NCBI GenBank assembly: GCA_037178975.1
Contig: JASJZH010000001.1
Span: 5,998,501-6,062,500, forward strand
Reading direction: 5' to 3'
DNA from: Oscheius tipulae
Lineage: Eukaryota; Nematoda; Chromadorea; Rhabditida; Rhabditidae
Length of the DNA stretch: 64,000 bases
Part shown: piece by piece, positions 25,096 to 37,400 of the stretch
How positions within the stretch are numbered: the stretch's first letter is position 1
How the letters are laid out: each line of letters starts with the position of its first letter
The notes under the pieces: model-generated
Databases searched by the model: none
The model's input: only the letters and a program-made list of their open reading frames with translations
What the model was told of the DNA's origin: nothing
Made by a program: the position numbers and the translations under genes

Positions 25096-28039
25096 ATGAG
25101 AACCGACAGAATTTGCCGCTATGTAATTCTCTTCGCCGGCATCTCCATTCTGCCCATATTTATCCTCTACTTTAAGTTACCAACCTCACGTGTAAGTCAG
25201 AGCTTCTTCCATTTAACCAGTTTCAGATAACTATTAAAAGTAACAGTATAATTCCAAAACTTCCCATCTTAACCGACATTTTACCCAAAAGTTGGTCACG
25301 TCTAATGGTAGTCTTTCAACATTTTTAGACGAGACAAAATGCGAGCTGACTGCCGAAGATCACAAAAATTATCCGAACTGTGCACAGAAAATGGGTTGGC
25401 TTCAAGAACACTGGCAGGATAATGCCTGCTTCGAACAGTTTGGCGTCAATGGGAGCATGTGCAGCAGTCGATTCTATCTTTCCTACTACGAGGATCACTG
25501 TCCGACGATTGGGAAGACGAAAAAGTTTCAGAGTTTTGAGGTGAGTCACTCAGGGGACCTATTCAAGTTGTGTCCTCTGTAAACCATAGGTCTTGGAAGT
25601 CTATGATAACAATTCGGTAGTCAAAGAAGTGTTCAATAGAACAATGGGCGATTGTAGAATGCATTGACAGACTCATATGACAATAAGAGGGCTTGTTAGT
25701 AAAGAGAAAGTTTTGTACTGCTCTGCGTCGCCATTCAACCCACACCATTTCTTGTTAATCTTAACCAATACAGGCATATCTGGTGTCATTCTAAAGCTCT
25801 TTAGACGAAACATATGATGGTACATGTTACATAGGGTTTTGTTAGAGCGATTTGGAATTTCCGTGCGGCGCGCATCAGAAGTTGGAACTGCACATTTGGT
25901 TGCGCGTAATTGTACTACTGAGACGTGAAAACACTATTTCCGACAAAGCATATGATTTTTGCAAAGTTGTTGTTTTCTGCAACTCTATTTTAGCCAAACA
26001 CAAATCTAACGGACCTATTCAATCTGATGACGGATATCCCTGAAAACTATGCCTTCATCAAAAATAGAATCGAAGTACTGTGGCCGAAATGGATTGAAGG
26101 ACTGCGAGAGATGGAGAAGAAGTACTACAGACAATTTGGTAACTACAAGAAACTCAATGTATGAGTCTCTCGTCTCTTGACACTTTTCCATTCAGATCAT
26201 TGTCCATCTCGGCTTCTTGATGAAAGAGAACAAGCTGAACTTTGCCAGCAAGTCCGGTGCCGGTGGTCCTTTGGGCGAACTGGTTCAATGGTCCGATTTG
26301 ATAGCAGCTCTCCACATCCTCGGGCACAATATCTTTTTGACTACCGAGAAGAATGCTCTTCTACAGTAAGTTTCCTTATGGATTTGTTACCGTAATACTT
26401 CAGAAATATTTACCATTTTGGAGGAGATTCCCCCTGTCCGGGAGAGAAACATCTCGATCTGATAGTCACAGACATCATGGGATTTCTAAGGATCTTTCGG
26501 AGACAGAAGGCCTTTGCTTCGCAAAACTCGTAAGGGTTCTCACTATCTTTCATGCTTAGTTGTTAGATGCAAATTCCGCTTTGTTGACAGTTTCGGGACC
26601 CAGGCTGAGTTTAACAATAAGCAGTACTTTATCAAGAACAGGCGGTCATTTGGAGGTTAGATTCAGTTTAGGCAAACCTTTAAAGTTTATTTTCCAGGCT
26701 CCACGAAGAATCCGTGGGGAGGCCATGGTCTCCGTCTGAAGCAGTACTGGACATTCTACCCTCACACCTCGGACAACAGCTTCCTTGGCTTTGTCATCGA
26801 GAAGGACGTCCAGCAGAAGGCTCTTTTTTCTCGAAATAAGACTAAATCTGTTCTGATATACGGAAAAGAACAATACATGTGGGCTAACATGACCGACGTT
26901 GTCCGTACTCTCCAGAAAAGTCACCAGGTCGGTCATTCAACCGAAGTTGTATGGGTGCGACGTGGCGAGGGGGCGCGCCGCGGAAATTTTAGATCTCAGC
27001 CTGTTTGTATCCAGTGCCCAAGAAAATTATAGCATTCGATATAACTCTTCGAGAGCTTCAAAACGAGACCCAACATAATATATGTTCTATTTGTTTTAGG
27101 TCCACGCGACAGTGGCAGATGCCGCGAAGAACAATCTCATCTTCGACAAGGTCATCAACCACGGCTTTCTCAATCAGACCCAGCTGTCTTCTCTGTTGAA
27201 ATCTGTGCGTGCTTTTGTCGGTCTCGGTTTCCCGCTGGAAGGACCAGCTCCTCTGGAGGCCATTGCCTCCGGAGCAGCCTTCATCAACCCCCTCTTCAAT
27301 CCGCCTCAGTCCCGAGCAAACACCAAGTTCCTGAGCGAGAAACCGACCCTTAGAAAGGTGAGTCACCTGGATAATGTTTCGTAATTTGTTTATTTAGTGG
27401 AAAAGTCAAGTTCCGTACCTAGAGAAACTGGGAGAGCCATATGTCTACACTGTCGACATTCACAATGAGACTCAGCTTCGACAAACCTTGGAGAGGATCG
27501 ACTCGGAAAATGTCAGTTTGGGCTGTATAAAAAGAAAAAAATTGATGGATTCAGAGATCAGCCTATGTCCCCTCCGACTTTCGTCCAATTGGAATGCTGC
27601 TTCGAGTGAACAAGATGCTCTTAAACGAGGACTTGTGTGCTCCACTACCTCGCTATCCACCCAGTCGGTCTCTTCGGGTAAACTTTCAAAAACCCTTCAC
27701 GCTTTCTTTTTCAGATAAAGGTTGGAGATCAGTCCTGCGACGATGTTTGTGCTTCGAACTCGCTTGTCTGTGAACCAGCCTACTTCCCGCTAATAAACCG
27801 GGAAGATGTTGTCAAAAAGTGAGTCAAATTTCGGACACGAACCCTCCTTCAGGCACTTTTCTTGTCATATCATCAATTCGGAAGAATGGGTTCACGCTCC
27901 CTTTAACTGTGTCCTTCAGAGCAAAGAGAACCTCTTCTCGTGTTCCAGTCCTCCACCTGAAGATTCTGGCCAAATTCGACTCTGTCCCTGTCAGGACTCT
28001 CATCCAGAGTTTAGCTCTTTCTGCCGATCTTGTCTCTAG
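25096..28039 (+). CDS. gly-2: MGAT5 / GLY-2, alpha-1,6-mannosylglycoprotein 6-beta-N-acetylglucosaminyltransferase V
   Basis: Golgi type II glycosyltransferase that adds the beta-1,6 GlcNAc branch to N-glycans. Thirteen exons: 25096-25191, 25227-25290, 25329-25540, 25994-26158, 26196-26365, 26404-26529, 26567-26655, 26698-26927, 27100-27357, 27398-27511, 27555-27677, 27715-27818, 27853-28039; 645 residues. Short cytosolic tail, one membrane anchor at about 8-27 (YVILFAGISILPIFILYF), then the luminal enzyme. Landmarks shared with MGAT5: SFGTQAEFNNKQ, PHTSDNSFLGFVIE, HATVADAAK, GLGFPLEGPAPLEAIASG, FNPPQSRANT, GDQSCDDVC and the cysteine-rich end CPCQD...FCRSCL. Several introns are only 35-38 nt. 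An AATAAA lies at 28270-28275. Length fits GLY-2. Confidence 0.95.
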
Positions 28040-28372
28040 CATTTTCCGTTCTCACTTTACTGGTCTCCGAATATCTACACAGTGCATTCTACTTTTCTCT
28101 TTACATATCGGCTTTACATTTTGCCCAAAGTTTTATTGAGTAAATACTCAATCTAGTCAGGAAATGTCAAAAGATTTCTTAACATAGCGCGTAAAATATT
28201 TTTAGCGCGAAAACAAATCAATTCAAATTTTCTGAATTTGCTCTTCTTACATCCATCCTTTTGGCAGAAAATAAATTATTCATTATTGCTTCCGATAGTC
28301 AATCAAAGCTGGCGGTTTATCCGATTTTTACCGATGTTGTGTTGATACCATATAACTGCTAAACGAGTTCAG
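28040..28372. other. MGAT5 3' UTR and gap before the LEM-3 gene
   Basis: 333 nt with the MGAT5 poly(A) signal at 28270-28275, about 100 nt before the LEM-3-like start codon. Nothing else is recognised; the last part may serve as outron or intercistronic region. Confidence 0.45.
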
Positions 28373-30601
28373 ATGACGACGGCCGGAACAGACAGGCTTC
28401 ACCTAATATGCCTTTCACGGTCTCCACAAGCTTTAGAAATTGTTAGGACTTTGTTAGGTAGGCTCAGCACATCTTTTAAGCATGAAAACATCCAGGAAGA
28501 GGAGGAAATCCGAAAGAGAGAGGGTCCGAAGGACTGACACCGCTTCACGCTGCAGCTGCAGTCGACAATGTGGCAATCTGCCAACTTCTTCTTCATTTTG
28601 GAGCCGATATTTGCGCCAAAGACGATCATGGGCGCACTCCTCTCCATGTGGCCACGGGTAATTCGAAAACGTGAGATGTTTCCGAAGCTCCATTTCCAAC
28701 CAAACCTTAGATTTCTTACCCGCTACGTGGAAAAGGACAGACGGACGAGAAGAGGAATTCTGCGACGTCTTTTCATGTGTCAGGCTGGCGTTTATTCACC
28801 CGAGCCGAAGCAGTCGTCTTTTGTCAAAGATCTCCAGAATCGGGTACGGCGCTCGATAGACATCTTTAAGAGAAAATCAGTTATCGAGGTAACTCAGTTT
28901 TTTGATGACATGAGACAGAAAATTTAAGGTAGCGGCAGCTCCAGAGCCTTCTCTCACGTCAAGGCCTACTCCTCGTCGCCGTGCGAGAACTCCAGACGAG
29001 CTGGGAACGGAGATTAGAGCCGTGCCGAGGACGCCCAAACGGTCCAAGACTCCAGATTTTGAGCCGGGAACAGGACGGAGACCGGTTCCAAAAGCCACTT
29101 CGGCCATTCGAATCACACCAAGGAGCCGGAAACCAGGACTGCCACCGCGACAGATGAAACCTCCTACTGCTCCGCCATTGACGCCAGTAGTTGCCAAGAA
29201 AGGTTAGTTTAGCTAGTTTTCTCTCTTGAAAGTTCAATTAGCTACTCCCAGGGTCACAATAGATGCTGCCACACCTAAAACCTCTAAGAAGCCAGCCAAT
29301 ACTTCAACGGATAGAGAATACGTGACAGCCGAAGAAACCTTCGACACTCTCGAACTGGAACAGCGACTATCACAGGTTGGTCCAGACTCTTTTCTCCAAA
29401 TGATTATAGTCCGTTGTTGGATCTACTTTTCGTTTTCCCTTCCCGTAAAACAACCTTCTTTCAGCTGAAAATCAAAGTCATAGAGCCGAATTTCGTCGAC
29501 GAGAGCAAACTTCGTCACGTCAAGCGACTGAAGGATGCCGAACTACGTATCGAGCTTCGTCGCCTAGGAATCGCTGCCGGGCCGATCTGCTCCAGAACAC
29601 GACGTCTCTACGAGAAAAAGCTACTGGCCGCACAGGAAGGACACAGCGCCGTGGTCAAAGATGCCGTAAAGTATTCGCGTCAGCTCGAGCGGGCCTTTAA
29701 CGGCAAAGCGGACACGAAATTGGGAGAAAGGCTGGACCAAACGGTAAGAATTTAGTCTTATTCACGCTTAAAAAACTACAAGTTCAGGTGAAATCAGATT
29801 TCCACAGCAGTGGAGTAACGGCCTTCGTCTACATCCTGATCGATCCACGAATCTTGGGCGATAATACGAAGCCAACCCTGAAGCAGTTCGTCGAGGCCAT
29901 TTTCTACATAGGCAAAGGGACCAAGGTCTGCCTTGCTTTTTATAACAAAAAAACGCAATTTAGGCCCGACCACTCGCCCATCTGATCGATGCCAAACGTC
30001 TGAAGCAGGAAAAGTCACTCAAAATTACGACGAGCGAAAAGTTCAAACGCATCAACTCGATCTGGGACTCCGGGCATGGAGTAGGACTGCTCGAACTGAG
30101 CCATACGATCTCGGATGGCGAAGCCTTTACCAGAGAGGCGGCCTTTATTGAGGCCATCCGGCTCGAGAATCTCAGCAATGTCAAGGTGAGGATTTTCCGA
30201 GAATGTTACGAGTTGCCGACATGTGAAGTATCCAACGGGGACGTGGGAACAGCAGAAGCGAATTTTGTCACATGGCGCAGTCGGTTAGAGCTTCGACTGC
30301 GGATCCTAACGAGTCGGGTTCAATACCCGAGATCAGATAACATTAACATCATAAATAGTTTGTCTTGTAGAAATGATTCTCAGTCTGTTCCCAGACCCAT
30401 ATCCATCTACTGTACACCGTTATTTAGGGAGGAGAATGGCATGGCTCGTCCCGACAGTGGGATGCCCCAACCCGGGCCAACTACGGCTGCTACCTGCTGG
30501 AGCAGGCTCGTGTCATCCTGCACACGATGTCCATCCGTCGTGTCTTTCCCGAAGATCTCCCAGACTCCGTCTATCCCTTCGTCACACCAAGAAGACGCTA
30601 A
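28373..30601 (+). CDS. lem-3: LEM-3 / ANKLE1, ankyrin-LEM-GIY-YIG nuclease
   Basis: A structure-specific endonuclease that resolves chromatin bridges and DNA-repair intermediates. Nine exons: 28373-28457, 28496-28670, 28711-28888, 28929-29202, 29242-29375, 29465-29743, 29788-29925, 29964-30185, 30428-30601; 552 residues. Ankyrin repeats at about 1-95 (LTPLHAAAAVDNVAICQLLL, GRTPLHVATG), a proline- and arginine-rich linker, a LEM domain at about 300-345 (LKDAELRIELRRLGIAAGPI), and a GIY-YIG domain at about 380-510 (FVYILID, FYIGKGTK, and the Glu-containing REAAFIEAIRLEN). The start codon directly follows TTCAG. The donor at 28671 was chosen over an earlier GTAATT because only it keeps the linker frame. 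The last intron carries a tRNA-like element. Domain order is diagnostic; C. elegans LEM-3 is somewhat longer. Confidence 0.92.
30273..30336 (+). repeat. tRNA-like (SINE-type) element, copy 1
   Basis: Lies in the last LEM-3 intron. It has an A-box-like TGGCGCAGTCGG, a B box GGTTCAATACC, and a central CGACTGCGGA arm, but no 7-bp acceptor stem, so it is not a working tRNA. Similar cores are at 33466-33530, 55843-55905 and 61794-61855. Confidence 0.6.
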
Positions 30602-30789
30602 ATCATGTTAATTTATGCCCAATTGTATTTCACTGTAATTTGAACCATATCTGTTGTATATGCACGCGCGTATTGATTAAAAAAATCACTTTGTCTCGTG
30701 GATTGGCTCCCAAACACGTGTGGTTTTCGTCCCTTCTTTTCTATCGATTTTGATAAGTTCGTCTCACAACAGAAACCGGCACATTACAG

Positions 30790-32552
30790 ATGGATGAAGA
30801 GGCCAAAATAGTGTCCTCGTGTCGGGATCTCTTCTCCCAGGAAATGAGGGCTCCACAACGACCGTCCAGCTCACAGACCGCGTCGGATTTTTTCTCACCT
30901 CTTCCCCCGTTCGAGACCTTTGCCTACGATCTGTCGAGTGAGCGAATCGAGATCCAGTTCGAGGACGAGGTTCGAGTCGGAGACGTGTTCCTGGTCAAAG
31001 TCGGACCCATAGACAGCGTCGGAGTAAGAGTCTACCCGCTGTGCTTCGCCGAGAGGATAAGAAGGGATCTGTCGTTGACTAAACTTGATGTGAGTAGCGT
31101 TAATTGTGGCTGAAAATAGCTGGCCGCGACAAAATTTGTCCAAAAAACTTTGCGACTTTTCTCAAATCTTTTAGACTCTTCAAGTTTCACAACTTTATTA
31201 TCGGTTTCGGTGTTCAGATGGGTCTATAGTCGAGGGCTTTACACCGAAAAATTTGGGATACGGTTACTAAGTGGAACTTATTTGTTTTTTTTTTAATGTC
31301 AATAAGCCGTCATTTTTCAGTACCTCGTGCCCGTCTCCGCCCTAGAACGACGCGTGAACAGTGGCGAGACACATCGAGCACGAGTAATTTGCGTGAAGCC
31401 ATTACAGCTGACTCTCGAGGTATGTCCTTACTCTTTCTCTCCTTTTGTTAGAGACAAAAATGTCCAATTTTGGCACAAAATTATAAGCTTTCCTTTTTCC
31501 ATCTAACGCTTGTCCTATTGAGGCTGGTGCCGTCCCAAAAGCAGAGCTTCCAGAATACTTCAGGTATGAAATTCGACATTTCAAATAAATAAAATTGTGT
31601 AGGGAGTCATTCGAGATGAAGTCCAAGCCGACATTTGACGAATATCTGATTGAAAATGCCGGAATTCTGCGAGATCCCTTCCTGCCAACAACAGTTGCAA
31701 TGCCGGAACGAAGCGCCGTCTCGTGTCTGAACGGAGAGCTCAAAGAAATTGTATGTTTTCCGCTATTCTCCGCCAAAAAGGAGAGACTTTAGGACTTTGA
31801 AAAGACGGCGATCGCGATGAGAAAAGCCCAGGATAAGGCCGAAGTTTGCAAGATAATAGCCGAAGCTGTGGCCAAGATGAAAGAGAAGGCATTCGATGCT
31901 GCCGTCATTTTGCTCAACGACGCGCTGAAGATATGCCCCGATTTCGCGGACTGTCTGGTTACAAGAGGAGCAGCGTGAGTTCTTTTAACTTTTCCCGTAA
32001 ACCGGCTTTCGTAGAAAACAACTCACTCATTTTTCAGTTTCTACCATAAAAAGATGTACGAACTCGCCGTAAAAGATCTGGAACGAGCAGTGGAGCTGGA
32101 GCCGACCCATCCTAACGGCATCAACTATCTCACAACGGCCCTGATCCATTGGGCAAACGAGTTCGTCCTTTTTTTTCTCTTTCACCCAGGCCCTTATCAT
32201 ACGAGTCTCACACGCATTCATTGAGGTTCATGAGCAAGGAGGATTACGAGGCGGCCAAGGCGAAATATCGCCGAGCGTTAGAGGTCAGACCCGAAGATAA
32301 AGAAGCGTTGAAGGGTCTCGAAAAGATTTGGCAGAAGGAGAATGAAAGTAAGATCCTTTTTTAATCAATTTAAGGCAAACATGTTTAGTCCTGGTAGTGA
32401 AAGAAGTCTCAGCGGAGGAACGACGTCGAAAGGAGAAGAAACGGAAGCGGAAGGAGGAGGAGGAGGCTCATAGGAAGAAGGCGAAGATACGAGAAAATCG
32501 CGAGAAGCTGGCCGAGATGGAGAGTTTTATCGCCGCGCTGAAGAAGAAATAA
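30790..32552 (+). CDS. TTC14-like S1 and tetratricopeptide-repeat protein
   Basis: Eight exons: 30790-31089, 31321-31419, 31523-31563, 31603-31750, 31793-31974, 32038-32160, 32190-32347, 32389-32552; 404 residues. An S1-like segment covers about 50-130 (EVRVGDVFLVKV then ARVICVKPLQLTLE), a conserved block with ELPEYFRESFEM follows, then TPR motifs at about 215-330 (AFDAAVILLNDALKICPDF, YELAVKDLERAVELEPTHP, YEAAKAKYRRALEVRP), and a Lys/Glu-rich tail. This is the architecture of TTC14, a poorly studied nuclear protein linked to RNA processing. The start codon directly follows TTACAG and is 188 nt after the LEM-3 stop. The exon 3 acceptor reads ATTGAG instead of TTTCAG. For exon 7 an alternative in-frame acceptor TTGAG at 32221-32225 would remove 12 residues. 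Confidence 0.85.
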
Positions 32553-32678
32553 GCTTATATTCGTTGCCTTATTTTCAAAATTAAATGCCGGGTGTTTACT
32601 CTCTTTTTCATGCTTATTGTCACAACAAAATTATCTACTTGGAACATGTTTTGGACTAATTTTTAGTATAGAATACAG

Positions 32679-33706
32679 ATGGAGAAAGATTGCTGCCTAC
32701 GACGCTGTTTCTGCATCCATTCGCAGCTACAGCTCGTCGACTTGACACTTAATGCTCTGGCTGTTCATCATGGAGTCGTATCGCAGCCGCTGGTCACTGT
32801 GGCCCAGCCACCACCTCAGGGGCTAGCAAGAACTATTAGCACGATGAAATCGGTGGGTGTTTTTTCAATAAAAACATCGTTCCTTGGAGGTCTCAAAACA
32901 TGAGGAAATGCTAATCTAATATGAATCGTGGTTCACGGAAGCCTAAAAATGCGGAAAAACGCTAGTATTTTTGAATATTGAGAAGATTTGTATTTTTGAA
33001 CACTGAGTGTTTTTCAGATACAATCCGAGTTACGAGAGGCCTTCCGAGCACGCTATCGTCGCAGCATCAGTGAAGTCGTCCTAGCCGTCGGTCAGTCAGC
33101 ATTCCGTCCTCTACATACTTACAGTAAGCTATCCTATTTGCATTAAACTCTCCGCTTCAGGAATCCCGGTCAAAATATGCGAACACGAGGAAGAAACGAC
33201 TGAGATCTGCGGCCCGGAATGCGAGGCGCTACGGAAAGAAGAGAGTCGACGCGTAAATCTATTCCTCTTCAAAAATTTCCCGCCCGGCAGCAGCGGATCC
33301 AGAGCTGCTCATAGGATTTTCATTTTCCTTCGAGCCACGGACAGTCTTTGCAGTGAGAATGTCGAGGAGAGGTTCGTTTTTTTGGCTTTAATGCACGCGG
33401 AAAGTTGTGAAAGTTTCTGTCTCAACTAAAGACGTAAAATAGCGTCTGATGGGGTTTACCACCCAGACGATCGAACCCAAAACATTTTGCTCACTAGTCG
33501 GAACGCTAACCGAGTTAGCCACGTAACCAAAAGCTATTGAATGATGATAATAACTTATAATCAAAATTTCCAGCGAATTCGACCTGCCGAAAAACGACTG
33601 CACCGTCATCACCTTCAGCCATTCTACCTGTATCTACCCACCGGTCCAGCCTCTGGGAGAGCATCGCTGGATGCGGATAGTGCCCTTTGTGGCTCCAGAA
33701 ACTTAA
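32679..33706 (+). CDS. Unrecognised conserved-looking protein, 196 residues
   Basis: Exons 32679-32852, 33018-33090, 33161-33371, 33574-33706, all phases consistent, end TAA. I do not recognise the family. It has a cysteine-rich N-terminus (MEKDCCLRRCFC), a helical basic stretch (ELREAFRARYRRSISEVVL), two acidic cysteine pairs (KICEHEEETTEICGPEC) and a C-terminal half that looks like beta-strands (HRIFIFLRATDSLC; HRWMRIVPFV). No signal peptide or membrane segment. The start codon directly follows ATACAG and lies only 126 nt after the TTC14 stop, so it could be the last cistron of an operon. Codon use resembles its neighbours. Confidence 0.65.
33466..33530 (-). repeat. tRNA-like (SINE-type) element, copy 2
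   Basis: On the minus strand, in the last intron of the 196-aa protein gene. Reads TTACGTGGCTAACTCGGTTAG (A-box region, split here as TTACGTGGC and TAACTCGGTTAG), a CCGACTAGTGAGC arm and a B box GGGTTCGATC. Acceptor stem absent. Confidence 0.55.
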
Positions 33707-34426
33707 TAACTGCTTCACTTTACCATATCGTAATCGTTATCATCCCTTGCAGGGCCTTATTTACGTGCTATTACATGAATCTCCTTGGTATTTCGCTTAT
33801 TTGAATGGACAGACAGTTCCCTAACAGCCGACTCTTTCGGAGAAAAGTTTGTCTACATGTGTGTGTGTGTCCCGGAACAAAACGGAGGAGCTCTCCATTT
33901 CACGCGACGAGGCGCGAGAGTTTCCTGTTTAGAACTGGAAAGGAGGCTTTGCAGAGAATGGTTGAGTGGGAAGCAGAAGATTGGAAGGAATCTTGGAAGG
34001 AATAGACGCTACTGCATCGAATCTGATACAGTAACGAAACGGAGAGATCAGGAAAATATATTATGATGTAGTCTTGTTTGAACTAGTTTTCTATCGAAAG
34101 CAGCTCCAAAAAGCAGTCAGAAAGCGATAAAAGAAAGGCTATTATCGTGAGTTTTCTGCTAGAAAACAACGTTGTACAGCATTTTGGTGGTTGTAGACAA
34201 GGGCTAGATGAAACCCTCGAACATTTGCTGATAGCTGTAAGGTGGGTGTGGAAAACAAAAGAACCCCAGCAGTTTTCAATTCAAAAATTTCCATTGGCGC
34301 TCCTTTGTGTTCCTCTCCTCGTTCTCCTCCTCCGTTTCGTCCAGGCTCCGATCGAGGGGCGGTGTGCTCCGTTTGTGTACAAGAAAGAGAGTGGGGGAAA
34401 GAGTCGGCGTCCTTTTCCCTCCGGCC
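33707..34426. other. Intergenic region, no gene seen
   Basis: 720 nt between the 196-aa gene and the furrowed-like gene. Two overlapping plus-strand ORFs (33785-34066) have no family features; nothing else is supported. It probably holds the promoter of the receptor gene. Confidence 0.4.
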
Positions 34427-37400
34427 ATGTTACTACCGATTCTCTTCTTCGCCATTCTCCTATCCCGACAGGCATTAGCCCTACACTGTCTACAACCATT
34501 TGTGCCAGAAAACGGGCATGTCATTTTCAATGAGCCCGGGCCATATGCGCCGAAAACTATTGCCAAGTATAGGTAAGACTTTTCTTGACGTTCAAGAAGA
34601 AAATTTATAGCTGTGCGCTCGGCTTTGAACGGATAGGAAGTGAGGAGAGAATCTGTCGCTCGGATGGTACTTGGAGCGGTCAGTCTCCGGTTTGTGCTAT
34701 TGATGTAGCCGCCGGCAAGCCGAATCAACAGGTGAGAGATCCGGACATCAAAAAAATGAATCCTTGATGAAACAGTCACTGCCAAAGACTTACTTTGTAG
34801 CTATTACCCCCACAGACCTTCTACGCTGTCCTCATTTCTTCTGCACACTTTTTAGAAAATGTCTATTATGAAGAATGGAGTGAAAGAGACATTTAAAAAA
34901 TAAATGAAAGCGCTTTTTGGATTCCGCCACGAAATCAAAGTTAAAGCGCCAACGAAACATGACTACTGTAAATTGTTTGTACAGTGTAAAATACAAGATT
35001 GTTTTCTTCCCCGATTCGATTAAATTCCAGTCTTCTGGTGAGCCGCTTTACGTCCTGACCGATGGACTCTGTGCCACTACGAACAACGAGAAAATGTCCT
35101 GGTGGTGAGTACATGATCCATTTCTTGAATTTTTTTCAAGGGAAGTGGAACTGCTGGGATCCTTCGACGTACATAGCCTGATTCTTCGTCCTGGTCGTCA
35201 TTCTTCCGCCATAGTTTCTGTCGAACTATTTACAGATTTCGGGGATATTCATGTGAGTAAACATACTAACTATTCAAGTAATCTTCACCAAGCTTTTTCG
35301 AACATTGGCATTCTAGAGCTTCGCGTTGTTCTGCAAACCTGTAGAGCAGGTCACAAAATCCAAGTTTGCAGGACATCAAAAAGCCCTATAATCACTTCTT
35401 GGATTCGAAAACGACATAATGGAAGTTTCAGGTCTGCGACATTAGTCCATTGGCAAAGAATGCGTCGAACCCTCTCATCTGTTCCCATTCGCACGTATCC
35501 AAAGTTAGAGTGACTACCAGTACAAGGCTCCAGCTCTGTGCCGTGCAAATCTTCGCCACAAATGCAGGTTGGTCGGTCAGCCTCCAAGGCGCTCTCTCTC
35601 ATGTTTTGTCCACTTGACGCGTCGCCCTCTTCACATCCGAGAGCGGGAGCGGCTTCTCCTTGAGAGGAAGAGACTGTTTTCAAGTTGACCGACGACATTT
35701 TGACCTGACCAGTAGAGGGAGAAAGAGAGTCTCCAGGGTTCAGCATTGTTTTCTGCGTGTGTCTTGGTGCTTAGCTGGGCGACTTTCGCGCCTTCAGCTG
35801 TCACCAATCCGACATGCGACACCGGCCCCAGAGCAAGCAAATACGCAAACGGTCTTGTGCACTTGAAAAAGGCAACATCATCTGAAGAGACGAGGAGATG
35901 GGGATGATTCAGGAGGGATGGTTAATGAGCCAGTTAGTAATTCATAGTGGTTCGTAGAAAAATTTCCTAGCTCTTTTTTGAGTATTGGTTGGGTACATTT
36001 TTTAATAAACTTATGCACACTGCCAGTAGTATTGGCTTTAAAACATGCCACCTTTGTCGAAACTCTTTCAAAAGTCGCTGGAACAACTTTTCATTTATAC
36101 AATGAGTCCCCTTATCGCTACAGGTCCACTGCTCGCTCCTGACCTATCGAATTTCCAATTTGTCATTTGCATAAGCACCGGGTAAACAGAACGCCTCAGA
36201 AGAACAAAGAAGGCAAGCACTCGAAGTTTTCAGTCAGCAGCTGGCAATGTGCTCAAGGATCCATGGATGTCTTGACTGTGGTCGAGGGACAATGTATCAG
36301 TGCTTCGAGGGAAGAGCATTCGGACTGGCCATCTGCTCAGAGAAAGTGTCTGGATCGAGGAGGGACTCTGCCTCTGAGAATTCGGAATTCCACGAGGAGA
36401 GGCATTCAAGCTGCTCTAGAGCATTCGGATCATAGAAAGGACTTCTTCTGGATCGGTGAGTTCAGTTCCTTCTCAACCGTCCATGTTATTATCTCACTTC
36501 ATGCTCGCTTCTCAGGCGCACAACATCTCTCTTTGGTTTAACGAAGTTGTAGCCCTGATAAAACTCGTTAACTTTGTAAAACATCATAAAGCTAAAAACG
36601 TTATTATTGGTCGGAAAAATACGCGCTAGCTCTCGGAAGAGGGGCGCTGCAACTCGAAAAATAGCTTGCACCACAAACCGTCAGCTCACACCCACTGACC
36701 TGGAAAGTAGTTTCATTCTGTTCTTCTCGTCAAGTAAGTCGAAATGAGACCCAACACAGCTAGGCTGATATGCGTTTTGCTACCATTACAACGCCGAACA
36801 GTGAATAAGGTGATCTGGGACGGGGAAAGATTAATAGACCCTCATAATTTCCTTTTCAGGGGTAACTTCCTCCATGAATGACTGGCGCTGGGCAGATGGC
36901 GAAGTAATTTCTCCAGTGGATGCCGACTGGCCTCTGGAACAAGTTCCGCAGCCTTCCAGAGCCGAAGCCATTCTCTTGGCCAGGGCTCTCGAATGGAAAT
37001 GGTTGCCTGCTGTTCAGTCAGCCTGGAATGCTTTTCTCTGTCAGAGCAGTGAGTTCTATGCCAATTTCTGTCATTCTCTTCTTCCAGAGCCAAAGTTCTG
37101 TACTTCTCCTGGAGTCGGCGAAGCGGCTCGAGTTCATTTCTCCAGTCATAGTTATGCTATCGGGACTCACTGCTACTATACATGCGATGACGGTTACAGA
37201 CTTTCGGGCAAACCGGAAAGAGAATGTCTGGAGACGGGACGATGGAGTGGGAGTATCCCCGAGTGTAAAAGTATGCATTATGGTCAGATTGTAGCAGGAC
37301 ACATAAAATTCTGAGCTCCTGACTCTCAATTCTCAATTCCCATCTTCTTCCAGAACTGGACTGTGGAGCCCTACCCGCATTCCCATTCGGTTCTATTAAA

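Noticed and set aside
28568-28927. 119-codon ORF read straight through the LEM-3 gene
   Set aside because: The ankyrin frame (LTPLHAAAAVDN) is in another frame; splicing at 28671-28710 explains both parts.
30273-30336. Intact tRNA gene
   Set aside because: A and B boxes are present but no acceptor stem pairs and the anticodon loop is abnormal.
35351-35746. 131-codon minus-strand ORF within the receptor gene
   Set aside because: Overlaps the fucolectin exon antisense and lies in an intron; no family features on the minus strand.
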